Of a DNA stretch of 64,000 nt, positions 1 through 13,240 are shown in pieces. Positions within the stretch are counted from its first letter, which is position 1. The number at the start of each line of letters is the position of its first letter. Both the position numbers and the translations under genes were made by a program. The stretch is from the NCBI RefSeq assembly GCF_021462225.1, contig NC_061802.1, forward strand, positions 6,157,859-6,221,858, written 5' to 3'. Under the pieces are notes generated by a model. It did not search any database, had not been told where the DNA came from, and saw only the letters and a list, made by a program, of their open reading frames with translations. The stretch is from Girardinichthys multiradiatus. Its lineage: Eukaryota; Chordata; Actinopteri; Cyprinodontiformes; Goodeidae.

Positions 1-954
1 TGTCTCTCCAGGTGTGGCATAGATTCCTTTATATTCTGTTTGGGTCATATTTTTCAGTCTGTTCAGTTTTCTCTGTCTTCTGTTGTTTTTTCATCTGTCA
101 CAGTATTTAAATAAGGTCATGGATTTCCGGCTGATCAATTTTGTGTATTTGCCATATTTTATTTCTCGCTGCGATTTTGTAGTCCACGCTGAAAGAGGAT
201 AAGTTCGGTTTGGTTGTTAGGTGTATTAACCCAGACAATTCATTACACTGTACCCCAGCATCAGAACCTCTTTAAGGTGCCTGGTTAAATTAATTTTTTA
301 ATGGAAATTACCCACATCAGTGGGGAAATTCCTGTTTCCCCACTTCAAGGACGAGTGCTTTCAGTAACCTCCACCAGTGTCAAGGTTTTGCTGAAAGACT
401 TCATCTGATTAAGAGGTCGGTTCCTTCTTTCAATGGAAACGACAGACACAGCAAAGCGGTAAGCTGCAAATAACGCTAAAATGACAACAAACTTTATTTT
501 AGACATGATTTATTGTGTTTTGATATGATGTCCTGGCCACTGAGTTGATAGCAGTAGCATCATGCCTTCTGCTTATGTTAGTGCTGTGTGCTGCTTTTAG
601 CTCTTTGAGGACAAAAGGCGTACTGCTTGTTTTGAATAGTATTATTACATTAACAGTTTTGCATTGTTTTTGTCATTTTTGTTTTGTTTCTGCAGTGCTA
701 GATAATTCTAATGAAGTGCCTCAACAGCATTTAAAGAGACCACACTAAAACGAGCTGCTCTCCGACGAACCCCAGAACAGGGGTAAAAGAGGAGCCTGTG
801 GAGCTACAATAACAAGTTGAAACCAAAGCATTGCAGTTCCAAGAGAAGGCTTGCTTTTAAATCCTTCCTTTGGAAGTAAGCATGATATGTCCCCTTTAAG
901 TATACAATGATTACGTGTAGTCTACAAAAGTATTATGTACTATCTGATAATTAT
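1..954. other. Noncoding, no gene seen
   Basis: AT-rich sequence with no convincing exon or recognisable repeat. The short open frames here have no family resemblance and no splice-site support. Confidence 0.6.
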
Positions 955-962
955 ATCAGAAA

Positions 963-1348
963 TAGGGCTGCAAGTAATGATAATTTTGCTAGTTATTTAA
1001 TATGTCTACTATTTTTTTCAATTAATCGATTTATAATCGGATAGCAATACTTGCTTAATAAGAGATTTGTTTACACAATTTGAACCAGGTGAAGCTAAAG
1101 TTATGCCACTTGAGGAGTTCTGGATAGAGCATATTTACAAACAAAGGTTTTTAATCTTAAATGCAAAATTGCTATATTTTTTTTTTTTTTAAGTTTGGAT
1201 TAATTACTGCTCTGAGTGTGTTGTTCATTGAGCAAATAACATGTTTTAGAGTTTGTATACTAAAGGTAATTATTCGATTACTAAATTAGTTGACGAATAT
1301 TTCAATAATCAGCTAATCACGATTAATCCGATTAATTATTCAGCCCTA
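963..1348. mobile_element. hAT-like MITE
   Basis: A 386-bp nonautonomous element that begins TAGGGCTGCAA and ends with the near-inverse CAGCCCTA. It is flanked by ATCAGAAA (955-962) and ATCAGAAT (1349-1356), an 8-bp duplication with one mismatch, as expected for hAT transposition. The ends are rich in ATTAATCGATT-type palindromes. No coding capacity. A related truncated copy lies in reverse at 62035-62321. Family assignment rests on the end sequence and duplication length only. Confidence 0.7.
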
Positions 1349-2160
1349 ATCAGAATAAAAATGAAACAGGTTTGAGGAATTAGATTTAGCTAGTAGAGTT
1401 TTTGCACACCATTTCCTCCTGAGCAACCATGTGAATGTTGTCTCATTCTCACTGAGCAGGACAGAAATTCTCAATGTCTTTTGTAAATCCAGCAGTGTAG
1501 CAGGTAATTTTTTCCCCTTTTTCCCTTTCCTGGACCAAAATGATCATCAGCGTCCAGGAAAGTAAACTAATAAATATGGACAGGTTTTCCCCTTAATGCA
1601 CGCATAATACCTCATTTTAATGTGGAAAACTGCATCGGTGAAGAAGGTTTTTAATCTTCTTCACTGTTTGCTTGTTAGAGCTATCAGCCATTGCATCTAG
1701 GTTCAAAATTGAAGGCAAACATAAACTCAGGCTTACCCAAATTTGACACCTGCAAATAACTTCATGATTTTCAGTAAGAAAAAAATAAAAGTATTGACCT
1801 TAAGGGATCAGATGCCGAGTATTGATCTGTAGGCCTGATCACAGCAGTGATGATCGGTATAAAACATTCCTGACAAAAGTACTATTCCCAGCACCTCTTG
1901 TTTGTCTGTATTTTGGGATTATGTTAGTTGCATCGCCTGTGAGACGCACAGCTGTGTTTTGTGTAGCCATTTTTAACAGTTTTAACAATCTTTTTTTTGG
2001 AAATGACTTGTAAATCTATATTACAGTTTGTCCACATTTTATTAATAAGCCTGTACAATTCTAAGCCTATTTCATTCTTTACAATGGGACTACACAGTAA
2101 GATGTGGGGAGAAAGAGAGCTACACAGAGTGCAGTTTAACAAATCTTGTTATGGTGTTTT
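1349..2160. other. Noncoding, no gene seen
   Basis: AT-rich sequence. Nothing recognisable apart from the right target duplication of the MITE at its left edge. Confidence 0.55.
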
Positions 2161-3640
2161 TTAACTGTAGGAATTTCCCAGCTTAGTTACTGTTTAACCA
2201 GTTGGTCTCCAGCTGGTTAAAAAAAAAGCCATAAAAGTCCTGGATAATCCTGGATAGATCCATTAGTTATCAGGCTCCTCTCCTGTGGAACCAGCTCCCA
2301 GTTTTAGTCCGTGAGGTAGACACCCTACCCTGTCTACTTTTAAGGCTAGGCTTAAAACTTTCCTTTTTTATAAAGCTTATAGTTAGAGAGGCTTAGGTTA
2401 TCCTGAGCTTTCTTCCTTATTTTTTACCTCTGTCTTCTTCTCTCCCTGTTGTTTGGAGTAAGGGGGAGTCAGGTTTAGCCTAAACCGGCTCAGTTATGGT
2501 TGAAGTGCAAACACACCCTCCATTTCTGCTACCTGTATGACCCCTTCTCTTTTCCAATGGTTATGGTCAATCTGACAGAGAGGTATCCCAATCGTTGTGG
2601 TTTTTAGTATAACAATGGCCATCAGTGGGCTCTAGATGGACAAACTGTCTACTTTTAAGGCTAGGCTTAAAACTTTCCTTTTTTGATAAAGCTTATAGTT
2701 AGAGCGGCTTAGGTTATCTTGCACTATCTCTGTAGTTATGCTGCTATAGGCTTATGCTGCTGGAGGACATAATGACCACTTTCACTCTGCTACATTCTCA
2801 TACTACTCTCCAATTTTGCATTATTTCCTGTTATTTTAACTTTGTGCTTTAAAGCTTTTAACTTTATGTTCTTTCTCTTTTCTCTTCCTAGAAGCTACAC
2901 CTGGCCTGACTCTGTATCTACCTGTGACACCTTCCTGGACGGGGGCATCGTCCAAGCTTCTGTTGCCAACAACTTAATGCTCACCTTCTACCGATGATAC
3001 ACTTTGCCCTGTCTTTAAGGGTTTAACCCTATTTTTCTCCTAGACATAGCTACTGACTGAGCTTTTACTGTGACCAACTCTATGTGCTCTCTCTCATACT
3101 CTAACCTAGAAAACTGGCTCAGAGTTGATCTGTTTTTCTTTCCTAGATGAAGCCACTAAAGGAGCTCAACCATTAACATTTAACTTTTCCTTCCCATGGA
3201 AAGTTTTCCTGGATCAGTCCTTCTGTGTTCTTTTTGTGTCTCTGCTCTGTTCTCTCAAATCCCCAGTCGGTTGTGGCAGATGGCCGCTCACACTGAGCCT
3301 GGTTCTGCTGGAGGTTTCTTCCTGTTAAAAGGGAGTTTTTCCTCTCCACTGTCACTACATGCATGCTCAGTATGAGGGATTGCTGCAAAGTCAAAACCAG
3401 TGACTGTCCACTGTTGCTAACTCACTGACTCGATGCAATCTGCTGGGTTTCCTTAGAAAAACTTTGTAACCAATTTGAATAATAAACAGAATCTGACTGC
3501 ACTGTTTAATAGTTAGGATAATTGGAATGTGTGCCTGACTTGAAATCTGTATGATTTGATTGAATTGACTTTGTGAAGTGCCTTGAGACAACATGTGTTG
3601 TGAGCTGGTGCTATATAAATTGAATTGAATAAATAAAAAA
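2161..3640 (+). repeat. Long interspersed teleost repeat, L2-type 3' end
   Basis: Noncoding repeat of about 1.5 kb. Its 3' part carries the phrase 'ggttctgctggaggtttctt' followed by a segment ending in GTGCTATATAAATTGAATTGAAT, a tail common to abundant fish interspersed repeats. It contains an internal direct duplication of about 70 bp (2331-2402 and 2647-2719, starting TGTCTACTTTTAAGGC). The last 150 bp recur inverted at 7306-7460. No protein is encoded. Classification as an L2-related or unclassified LINE 3' region is inferred from the GAATTGAATTG-like tail. Confidence 0.6.
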
Positions 3641-4060
3641 ATCTCACATATATAAACACTGTAACATTTTAGATGAAAGGTTAAGCTGTTAAGGTTTAAA
3701 ATTTTAAAAAAACATAAGATCATCAAAGATGGTATTTCCTGGAATCTACTACCTCCAACTAAAAGGAGCCACGCTACATTTTCTGTTTTTAAGAGACAAA
3801 TAACAGTGTGACTTTAACTGAGCTCACGAGTCTTGTGATCATGGTTAAGATGTGCAATAGGTGGCAATTAAATTCCTCTTAAAGTGTTGAGCATATGCAA
3901 CAGGTTTTTGGCCGGAAGCATTTCAGTAATGTTGAATATGTGCAATAGGGTTTTGGACTTTTTACTCTTAAACATGTTTTTTTTTTTTATGTACAATAGC
4001 ACTTTTAGCATTAGTCTTGTCTCACATAAAATGTGCAGAAGGTATGAACATATATTCACT
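3641..4060. other. Noncoding, no gene seen
   Basis: AT-rich sequence with a near-duplicated phrase around 'gcatatgcaacaggttttt' and 'aatatgtgcaatagggtttt'. No gene visible. Confidence 0.5.
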
Positions 4061-4440
4061 TATCCTGTTCATCATGGTGTTGGAGTCCTTCATTTTGGTC
4101 GCACAGTTGAACATGCGCAGCTCAACAGACATCGCAGCTCTGACGTCACCCGGGGTTATAAAACCCGTGGAAAATAAACTTTCGTTGCCGTTTCCAGCGT
4201 GTCTAACAGGACGAGGCAATGGAGGTGCATATCTGGAGAGACAAAAGCTCGCAGGCGAACTTTTGCTCCACAAGGCCATTCCCGGAAGAGCTTGAAAGCT
4301 GGAAATCTGTCTGATACAAGAAGGACAGAAGATTCATATACCGATCGAAGACCACGCCGACACTCCAGCACAGGTGAAAAACCCACAGAGGTTTTATTTT
4401 CCAAGGAGATGAGTTTCCTCCTTGTTGATTCAGTCGACTA
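4061..4440 (+). promoter_or_regulatory. Promoter/LTR-like segment
   Basis: A GC-richer island holds a TGACGTCA-like CRE (4141-4148), a TATAAAA box (near 4157) and an AATAAA about 17 bases later. A TATA box and poly(A) signal packed this closely are typical of retroviral or retrotransposon LTRs, but no flanking duplication, primer-binding site or partner LTR was found. It could equally be a stray promoter. The open frames across it have no recognisable domain. Confidence 0.25.
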
Positions 4441-6405
4441 AATGGTTCTTCATATTTTCCCCTCCTGGACGGATGAGAAGTTTACCGTTTTTTTTACTTG
4501 AGGTGATCATGGACGCGTGCTTGTCAATTATTAATGGTATATCAGAATTATTTGGCTTCAATAAATCTTCATATATATAATTAAGAGAAGCGTTTGTGTT
4601 TATTTTGTGCAAGAGTGATTTATCTGTCGAAAACAAGGTTGAAGTTCCCCCACCTTCGGTGAAGCGGTTGAAGAAACAGTGACATTTAGTGGTTTTGGTT
4701 AATAATTTATCAATTATTAGTGATGAAAAACTAATTGTAATTATTAAGAACTTTGAGCCCATAACCACAACACCAGAGGACATCTCTGATTTCTATTTGT
4801 AAGTAATGATTTTTGTTTAAGAAATTATTTTCCTGAATTATGATTTTTAATTATAATTTGTGATAAATATGAATTAATCAATAATCATAATCCTTACAAT
4901 GGTCACTTCTAATGCCATTCTTCACCTATTCTTCAACTATTTTATATAATTTGTGTGTGTATTTCCAGGGAGACTTATGTCATATATCTAGTATCTTATG
5001 TATGTATGTTGACATCAACCTGCCGAGGGACAAAGAGATGGAAACTCGTCTTAGGCAAAACTCTGGCATATTAACAAATACAAAGGATCAGGTGAGTGCA
5101 ATGAAGAGGATGCAGGGCAGCTGGGTGAGGACCAAAACTAAAGAGCTGAGGGAAAATAACTAAATAACACAGAAGTAAACATCCTGTGTGGATCTACACA
5201 GGACACACGAGGATCTACTAAAATCAAAGACTAACACAAAAGTAAGGATTTAAACCAAATCAAAAAGAACACAACAACTATCACAGTATGACTAGTTGGC
5301 CCCAGTAGCTGACTCTTTGTTCCTTGGCAACGAGGCTTCCATACTGATTACAACTGGGTCATGCTCCCAGTCATCACCCCTTTGTTTCTCAAGAAAATAG
5401 TATCTCATTTAGTGTGTGTAGTTCCTGCATTTCTCCATACTCAATTAGCACAGGTAAACAAACGTTGCCTGTCTTGCTCTATTCTGAGAAACAGTGGGTG
5501 TCCATTCACATTACAAGGTAATATGAAAACCTACTGTAAGGAGTATGAATAGGTGAGGCCATTGATTTTCATCTTGGCTTTTTTTGGCATAAACAAAGGA
5601 AACATTGGGTTGGGACCCTCCAGTTGAGAAAGACTGGTCTAATAAGATGCACAGCCTTTCACCTTTTTTTAAAGACACTCAACCCTTGCAAAACTAAATG
5701 AGCAATGTTTTGACAAATTGAAGAATTGTTCATTTATTTCTTTTTCAACAGTTCAATCTAACCTTCCAAAAACATCTGTAATGAGAAAGATACAAACTCA
5801 GCTTGCATAAGGAAAACTAATCTTACATTTAAATTGCTGCATTACTCTGTCATATGTGATAAAATATTCATAAAACACATGGCCTGACTTTGACATTTCC
5901 TTCCCAGATGGATTAAAGATGTTAAGTTTGCCTCTGCTCCACATAGTGGAAGTAGGTGGAATCAGAATGATGCTGCCAAAATGAAAGTTAATTCAGCAAA
6001 TAAATAACTAGCAACACAGAAGGTAAGAGTTGAAAAAACTCACAATAAACTTTAAACATTATTGAAATATTTTCATATCACCTCCATTCTAGCACACATT
6101 AATATAGAAAGATAAATAAAAAGCAAACAGTAGGAAGACAGAATTTAAATCCTCAACAAAGAGAAATGTAAGAGTAAGAAATAGAGCAAGTAGGCAAATG
6201 TATAAAAAGAAGTGAAAGAAAAGGTCGAGCAAGAAGCAGGAAGATTGAGAAAAGAAAAGAGCCACTTGCAGAAGCCCAAGGGGTATCCTGCTATCCCAGA
6301 ATGCTCTGCTCTAACCTACTTTGGTATTTCTGTTTCTGACTTTGTTTCTGCAGCGCTCTGAGTGGGCTACAGCTACCCAGTACACACCATATCTGAATGT
6401 GTTTG
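4441..6405. other. Noncoding, no gene seen
   Basis: AT-rich sequence without recognisable exon, RNA gene or known repeat family. Confidence 0.5.
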
Positions 6406-6407
6406 TA

Positions 6408-6450
6408 GGTGTGTGTGTGTGTGTGTGTGCATGTGTGTGTGTGTGTGTAT
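6408..6450 (+). repeat. (GT)n microsatellite
   Basis: An interrupted GT dinucleotide run (GTGTGTGT...CATGTGTGTG). The poly-Val/Cys open frame across it is a by-product of the repeat. Confidence 0.9.
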
Positions 6451-7305
6451 CCTCAGATATCTATCCTTCTGGAGACCAAATTAAACAAAGACCACACATT
6501 TGTGTAACTGTAGCTTGAGGACTGGCAAATCTGCAAACATTTGATCAGTGGTATTCAAATTTTTAAATATGTTCAAACTTTTTGTTTCGCCATCTGTCTA
6601 TTTATAATGCTGTCCTTAAAATGACTCAGTCCAAGTGTAGCCTATATATTTGTGTGTGTATCTATGGGTGAATGAGTTTGTAGATTGTATAAGTGTGTGT
6701 GAGTGTTGGGAGAACTCAGTGGGCAGCGCAACAACCAGCTCAGCAACACTCCGTTACCATGGAAAATATCCATCCATCTCAACTTTCTTCTGCAGCCTCA
6801 TTATAATGAATAGGTACATACTGACCTATTAGTGTATTTATTGATGTATTTATTTCCTACTTGTTGTAGAGTTTGGTATTTTTTCATTTTGTTGCTATGT
6901 TTAATTTTGGGAGCTTGTCTAAAATGTATAAATGTGCACAAAATCTGAAAATACCATGCATCACAAAATTATTGAATTTAGGGAGGAAAAAGATCATGTG
7001 CCCACTTATTGTCAGGCAAACTATGAAAAGCAAATTTCCTGCTGCACCTGTTTTTTTATTTAAAGTGATTCTATAACATGTGACTGCTTATAAATACCTT
7101 ATAAAAATCTCAAACTGAGGAAAAACTATTCAGAAAAATAACGAGAAAGGAGCAGATCATAGGGACAGTGGTGATGCACACATTTCAATTCCCTTACCTA
7201 AATGAAGGACTTAAAATCTCAAGTAGACATGCAATATTTACTCAGTAATCAAGAGGACTGTTTACCATTTCTTTTTTTGGGTTAACTAAATTGTCCTTAT
7301 ATCTT
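6451..7305. other. Noncoding, no gene seen
   Basis: AT-rich sequence with scattered short GT runs. No supported gene. Confidence 0.5.
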
Positions 7306-7460
7306 ATTCAATTCAATTCAGTTTATTTATATAGCGCCAATTCACAACACATGTCGTCTCAAGGCACTTCACAACAGTCAGGTTCATACATTCCAATTAA
7401 TTCTAACCATTGAACAGTGCACTCAGATTCAGTTATTTATTCAAATTGGATCAAACGTTT
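7306..7460 (-). repeat. Inverted 3' end of the 2161-3640 repeat family
   Basis: Starts ATTCAATTCAATTCAG and continues TTTATTTATATAGCGCCAA, the reverse complement of the GTGCTATATAAATTGAATTGAA tail at 3610-3633. It also shares the 'caaggcacttcacaa' block. A 3'-end-only fragment is typical of a 5'-truncated retroposon. Confidence 0.7.
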
Positions 7461-9455
7461 TTCTGTCTATTCACTTCAGCCATATTTTTTCTGATTGATA
7501 TAAGACCTGCTGAAGCAACAAACATAATCCTTTTTTACTGCGCATAGGAGGTGAGACTTTATTATGTGATAAATAATACAGTGCATGAACACTTGTTATA
7601 CACAGCACTGGAATCAGGGCTCCACCTGCTGCATGCCCAGCAACACAGACACAATTATACTGCTATTTGCAGACACCACTCTCGTTTGATCCTTACACAA
7701 TATGATACACATTATCACCACAAGTTCCTGAGCCAAAAACTAGGTCTTGTCTGAACTCCACAACCAGAGGTCAACCAACAATTAGGGCAATGTGCCTACA
7801 GAGAGGAAGGGCAGTTTTCTGACAAGTGTTTAAAAGCAAAGTAAAAATCCTGTGGTGACACACAACACACACGTGCAAACACAGGCTCATCAAAAAGTTT
7901 AAGCTTTGACACACTTTCCAACAACTCATTAACATATTGGTTCATCATAATTTTAAATTTGAATGAGCTCTTTCAAACTGTCATCTGCCACATCCATCAT
8001 GACTTATTATGCAGATCCCATCAGCTCATTTAATGATATCATTCCTCATTTCAGCTGCATGTTCAAATACTGCTTTTTGTATGTTTAAATATGTAACCCT
8101 ATAACACTGTGCTTAGATGTCCAGATTTAAATACAAGGGTATGTAACATCTCTTGAATTAAAATTTTCGAAATCATTTTTAGGTTGTTAGGAGTAATCAG
8201 AAGATAAAAACAAATTTTGGTTCCCTACCTCAAGTCCATCATCAACTAAAAAACTCAACACCTTCTCTGTTAAACTGCTCAAGCTTGACTGTTTGCATGT
8301 GGTCAATTTAACAACCTTAGTTTTATGATTTACTAAGCCAAAAGTTGACAATAAATCGTGATTATTTACTTCATGTTGTTTATTGCATGAAAGCAGTAAA
8401 TTTAAAATAGAGACAAAGTTATTTGGTCTGACAGTTGTATCCGATGTACATCATTACAATGCTGAATCACATACACAGATACAAGCAGAAGAACTAATTA
8501 GATAGTGACATTAAGTTATGACTACTAACATAAGATAAAGGAAACATGCTATTCAGTATGAGGGGTCAAAGTAACAAAAATGTATTTAGAATGAATTAAA
8601 GGTGTGAAATACTGAACATGGTAAAACTGAGTGCCTGTTGGGACCCACAGCCATGGAAACAACCTTAAAACTCAGGTCCAAACTTTTCTGGAACTTTCAA
8701 AATAGATTGCATTTAACCGACTTCCAGCAACTGAGGAAGGGGGGTGAGGGGGGGTAGCAGCGGACTTCCCATGATGTCACTGGCTGTTTAAAAGCACCCC
8801 CTTTCCAATGGTCCGATCTCTTCACTGCTCCTCTGCGGGACCAGGATAGGGGAGGCCCAGCGCGCTAATGTCTCTTTGCTGGCAAATAGACATAAACTCT
8901 TCAACTGGATTCAAGGGTGTCATAAGATCACGCGATCATATGCACAAGTTAAGTACTGATGAATTACTGTTGAAAGAATCTGGTATTCATTCATAAAAAG
9001 GGGAAATTAAGGTATAAGCATTGCTTTACTTTTTCTCTGAGGCCTGCAGAAGCAAACTGTGTTCCAGAGAATTCCCTGCAGAGTCTCTACAAGCCGAGTC
9101 TGAAGGAAGGACAACGGCCCCGCATCACCGTGGTCACGATAATGTGCAGTTGGTTGGCAGACAGAACGAGCCGTCTTTCATCCACAGCTACGGAGGTTAG
9201 CGGGAAGCTAACCCTTTGTTCACAGAGCTTTCTTCAGACTTCGTCGTCGCCCGGACAACTCCTCAGCATGGTTCATACGAGGTTAGGTGTTTGGGCAGAG
9301 TAATAGAGAGATATTTAGAATGAGATGATCTAAACGTTTTTCATTTTATGAAGTTTGGTTTTGTTTGTGTTGAACTATGCTATCTTGGTGCTAGCAGACT
9401 ATCTACAGCATACGTGTTCTGTATTTGTGTGTTTTTAAAGTTAAGACAAACTTTA
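7461..9455. other. Noncoding; GC-richer island near 8730-9300
   Basis: Mostly AT-rich. The 8730-9300 interval is richer in CpG and holds short TA-box-like and CCAAT-like motifs, so it may be a promoter or a solo LTR, but no ends or coding exon could be defined. Confidence 0.4.
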
Positions 9456-9458
9456 TTT

Positions 9459-9510
9459 CAATTCAAATTCAATTCAAAAATACTTTATTAATCCCAAAGG
9501 GAAATTAACC
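9459..9510 (-). repeat. Rex1-like LINE 3'-end fragment
   Basis: Carries the block 'aaaaatactttattaatccc' followed by AAAGGGAAATTAA. The same block closes the 3' end of the Rex1-like LINE at 50849-51915, in the same orientation, so this is a heavily 5'-truncated copy of that family. Confidence 0.65.
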
Positions 9511-12283
9511 CTCATATTATATTTATATAGTATTTTTATATTATTTTTTAAATATAAAAATTATAAAAATTATACATTTTAAATGCAATGTAGAAAACAT
9601 TTAAATTTTATTTAAAGGGTGATTTTAAACACAGAAGATTGATCATAACACGCCGTCCGCGCTCATGCATTTTAACCCTTTTATTAACGATATTTTAAAG
9701 GTGTGTGTTTTATTCTGGTGCTAAGCTATGAGCCTCTTTTGTTAGCTTTCACTGCTAACAAGCTAAGAACACGTGCTTGCCTGCTAGGGAATATTTAACA
9801 TAAAGGTTGTTAGTTTTCAAGCTAGTAAATAATAGTCTCTAAACATCATTTTACTAAATCTGATAACTAAGTAAACACCATTAAGCCCCATTTCTCCAGA
9901 AAGATTTGGCTCTTTTCCAAAATATTCCCTTAATAATATTTATTTAAATATTATTTTAATAATAAAGGCAGTTAATTAGACACCGCTGAGAAGTAGTCAT
10001 CCAGAAGGTTGGTTTTATTCAGCAGATCATTCTTAAAACAATATTTTATTAAAATAATATTTTATCTGATCTTTCATTGTGAATGGTTGTCTAAAGGTAT
10101 GTTGATTATTGCCTAAGTTCGTTCCAAGACTAACTTAACTTCATTTCAGATTCTTCAAGATAATCCTTGGTTCTCAAACATAAATAACATTGAATGGTAA
10201 TGTTGCATCAATCTTTTGGTCATAATTTTCAATCATCTTTAATCAACTTGTTTATATTGTACATAGCCCATTAGTCTTCATTATTCTTTAATTCTGCTTG
10301 GTAGATTAGTTGAATTGTTTTAGCATAGTAAAGAGTTTGTTGATTGAAATATGTTTGACTTTGAGTTGACTTATTTTTGTTAATAAATTCTTGTATTTTA
10401 AGAAATTGTGTGAATTCATTCCATATATGTGCAGAGTTCATGCTGTTCAGTAATGTCAGAGCTTGGCTCATCCCTTTTGATTTTGTCCTCATACCACCGC
10501 CTTACTGGACTGGAATTCACAGGACAACCCTTAACAGACTGAAATATTATTTGATAAAATATTTAAATATTAAATATTAAATCATATTTTCAGATTCATA
10601 ATCACAACATGCCGTAAAAACCAACATGTGATCAATATAAATTACAATTCGTGAATTTGGAGGTCATTAAAATGATAACATGGTAAATATTAATGTTATA
10701 AATAGTAAGGTTATCAAATTTAACATTTAACAATGCCTTGATTTTAGCGGCCTTATTTTTACCACTGCAGCTTTTTCATCACGTTCACAATGTAATTTTT
10801 GTTATTTCCGGTAGATCGGAATACGGCAGCCGCCCTGGTGCGACCGCGGAGTTTTGTAGTCCGTGACCCACAATTTCCCATGATTCATTGCAGGTCGAAG
10901 CAGATTGGTCTCTGTTTGATGATTCCCTCTCCTCGGCAGGTCATAAAACTGTAATTGAGAATGAAACTGATAGTTTGCCCTTTGTTTCTGATTTGACTCA
11001 TAATTGTCTGACGACTTGGGGGCACTCATAAAGCACTGAAATTTGAATTCCAAATGGTTAGTTGAAGCTAAAATGAGAAAAAATAAATATATATAACTGA
11101 GACATTAACATTACTTTAAAAGTAATGAGCCTCTTTCTAAGCCAGCAAAACACTGTGATTTTCATGTTTGATCCCAGTACACACGCACTATTCAGAATCT
11201 AAAGTGATATATGCTTCAAAGGTGTAACAGGATTTTATATCCAACAAACTTTCCTAAATTTCCATCCATGTAAAATATATGTTTTCTTTTTAACAAACCA
11301 GCATACAGGACAAGCGAGGGAGGAGTGTGACAGCATCATTTGAATTCTAAATTCTTTAAAACGTCCTATTCAGAAATCACAGAAGTGAATTTACTTGTAG
11401 GCTGGTTCTTAAATAGAAATTCTTACAACTATGTTTATGTAAGAAGTTCAGTGCTCCTGGTTGGGCCATGCTAAGCAGGAGCACTGAATTAACCAAAGAA
11501 AAATTTGTATTTTATCTAAAGGTGAAAGGTGAAGATCTGAATAGCCATGCAAGCACAATAGAGAGAATGTAACAACAGCCTGTATACTGAATAAAACAAA
11601 CTAGCTTCTTTTCTACATTTTTGCAATTAACATTAATAAAATGTCAAGCAGTAGGAGGCTGATTATCTATAAACTTAGTGAGGCAAAGCAGATCACTACT
11701 AGAGCCTACACTGTTTGGGTTCAGGAAACTATCATTAGAAACCATTGCATTTAACTGGCTAATGGTTGAGAAGACACTAAGATGAGTCACCCTGTCTCTT
11801 TACAATTCATGCAAACACTAAAACTATGGCACACATGTATTTCCAAGAATGCCTCTGTACAAATTTCTGCAGACGCAGAGTCCTAAAGAAATTTCAGAAG
11901 CCAAAAACTGTCAGAGATGTCCTGTGCGTGTGTGTGTGTGTGTGGACAATGAACACCGCTGAAGAGCCTGGCATGCTTCAGTCTGATCCCACCCTGGAGC
12001 TTTGTGAGAGTGCCCATGGGCATCCTGTGTAGTGTGTATATGTGTATGTGTATGTGTATGTGGGGGCGGACAGAGAAGCTGAGTTGTCACGTTGGTTGGA
12101 ACATATCTGCATATTCGTAATCGAACAACTAAAAATTTGCACACAATCAGGTAAACACATAAATGAAACTTCACAAGCAAAGAAAATAGATTTGAGAAAT
12201 AATAATGATGCTATGCTAAGGACAGCAGCAGTAAGCTGCATGAACTGATAGAGAAAATGAGAATGCAAGAGGAAAGACAATAG
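9511..12283. other. Noncoding, no gene seen
   Basis: AT-rich sequence with short GT microsatellites near 11924-11944 and a TATGTG run near 12037-12062. No exon supported. Confidence 0.5.
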
Positions 12284-12286
12284 CAG

Positions 12287-12318
<32 letters not shown>
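12287..12318 (+). repeat. (GA)n microsatellite
   Basis: A clean GA dinucleotide run of about 30 bp. The serine/leucine-rich open frame on the opposite strand is an artefact of it. Confidence 0.9.
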
Positions 12319-12321
<3 letters not shown>

Positions 12322-12728
12322 TAGAAAAGGTGGTAGGCAGGAGACTGTGTGGGTTGACTTTTTTCCTCCCGGGTGCTATGGAAACCTACAGAGCTGCAGT
12401 TCATCAGTGGAGAGGAGGAAATAAAGACAAAAAGGTGGGAAGACAGAGAAGAAAATGAGGAAAAGAAGAGCTAAAATCATAATAGTCCCATGGTTGTTGT
12501 AATTGACTAAAATCTAATTAACTGGTTTATTTTCTTGGATTATATTCTTTTTTCCATGCTCATAAACACATATGCAACATATGAAACACATAAAAGTTTA
12601 ATTCCCTCACAACGATTGCCAGATAAAAAACACAATTTGACCAGCAAATAAGTCTGGTTCTGTCTCCCTGTGTCAAATACATCACAATCAGTTTTTTTGC
12701 AAGATGTGTCATTATCACAGTTCTACAT

Positions 12729-13240
12729 AGCCCGGCAAGTATCAGCGGGTAAAAAAAAAAAAAAAAAAAACTGGTGGAAATTCATGGTCACGCTTTACTA
12801 AACTGTGTGCTCAATTTCTGCAATCCGTCTGCAAGATTTGAAAAAGTGTGCGTTCAGTTTTGCAATCTGTGTGCGCAGATTACTCAGTGACATTAGTTGA
12901 AGGTTTGGACATGTTTGGACGCCATAGTGTAACAAAAATAAATTCATATTACAAGCAGTGAAGTGTGCCGATTAAAACATGGCAGTGCTTTAAGTTTATC
13001 TATGACAAAGGATCCACTGAAATTACCTCGCAAGTGTGGTCCATGCGTCCAAACTCTCGACAGATGTCACGGAGCACACAGTTTATCGAACCTTGCAGAC
13101 AGATTGTAGAAACTGAGAACACATTAGTAATGCGTGCACACAGATTGCAAAACCAAGAGCACAGTTTAGTAAAGCGTGAGCATGGATTTCCACCGACTTT
13201 ATGTTTTTTTACCCACTGACTCTTGCTGGGCTCCGTACAT
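12729..13240. mobile_element. Foldback element with long inverted repeats
   Basis: The two halves are imperfect inverted copies. The left arm begins AGCCCGGCAAGTATCAG and the right arm, read in reverse, begins AGCCCAGCAAGAGTCAG. Both share CACGCTTTACTAAACTGTG further in, and degenerate copies of TGCAATCTGTCTGCA recur inside. A poly(A) run (about 12752-12771) sits in the left arm. It encodes nothing recognisable. The direct flank repeat is unclear (TACAT is offset by three bases), so superfamily and exact ends are unresolved. Confidence 0.6.

Noticed and set aside
6321..6518. ORF across the GT microsatellite
   Set aside because: The Val/Cys repeat is the translation of (GT)n.
12216..12404. 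Ser/Leu-rich ORF near 12.3 kb
   Set aside because: Translation of a (GA)n microsatellite.
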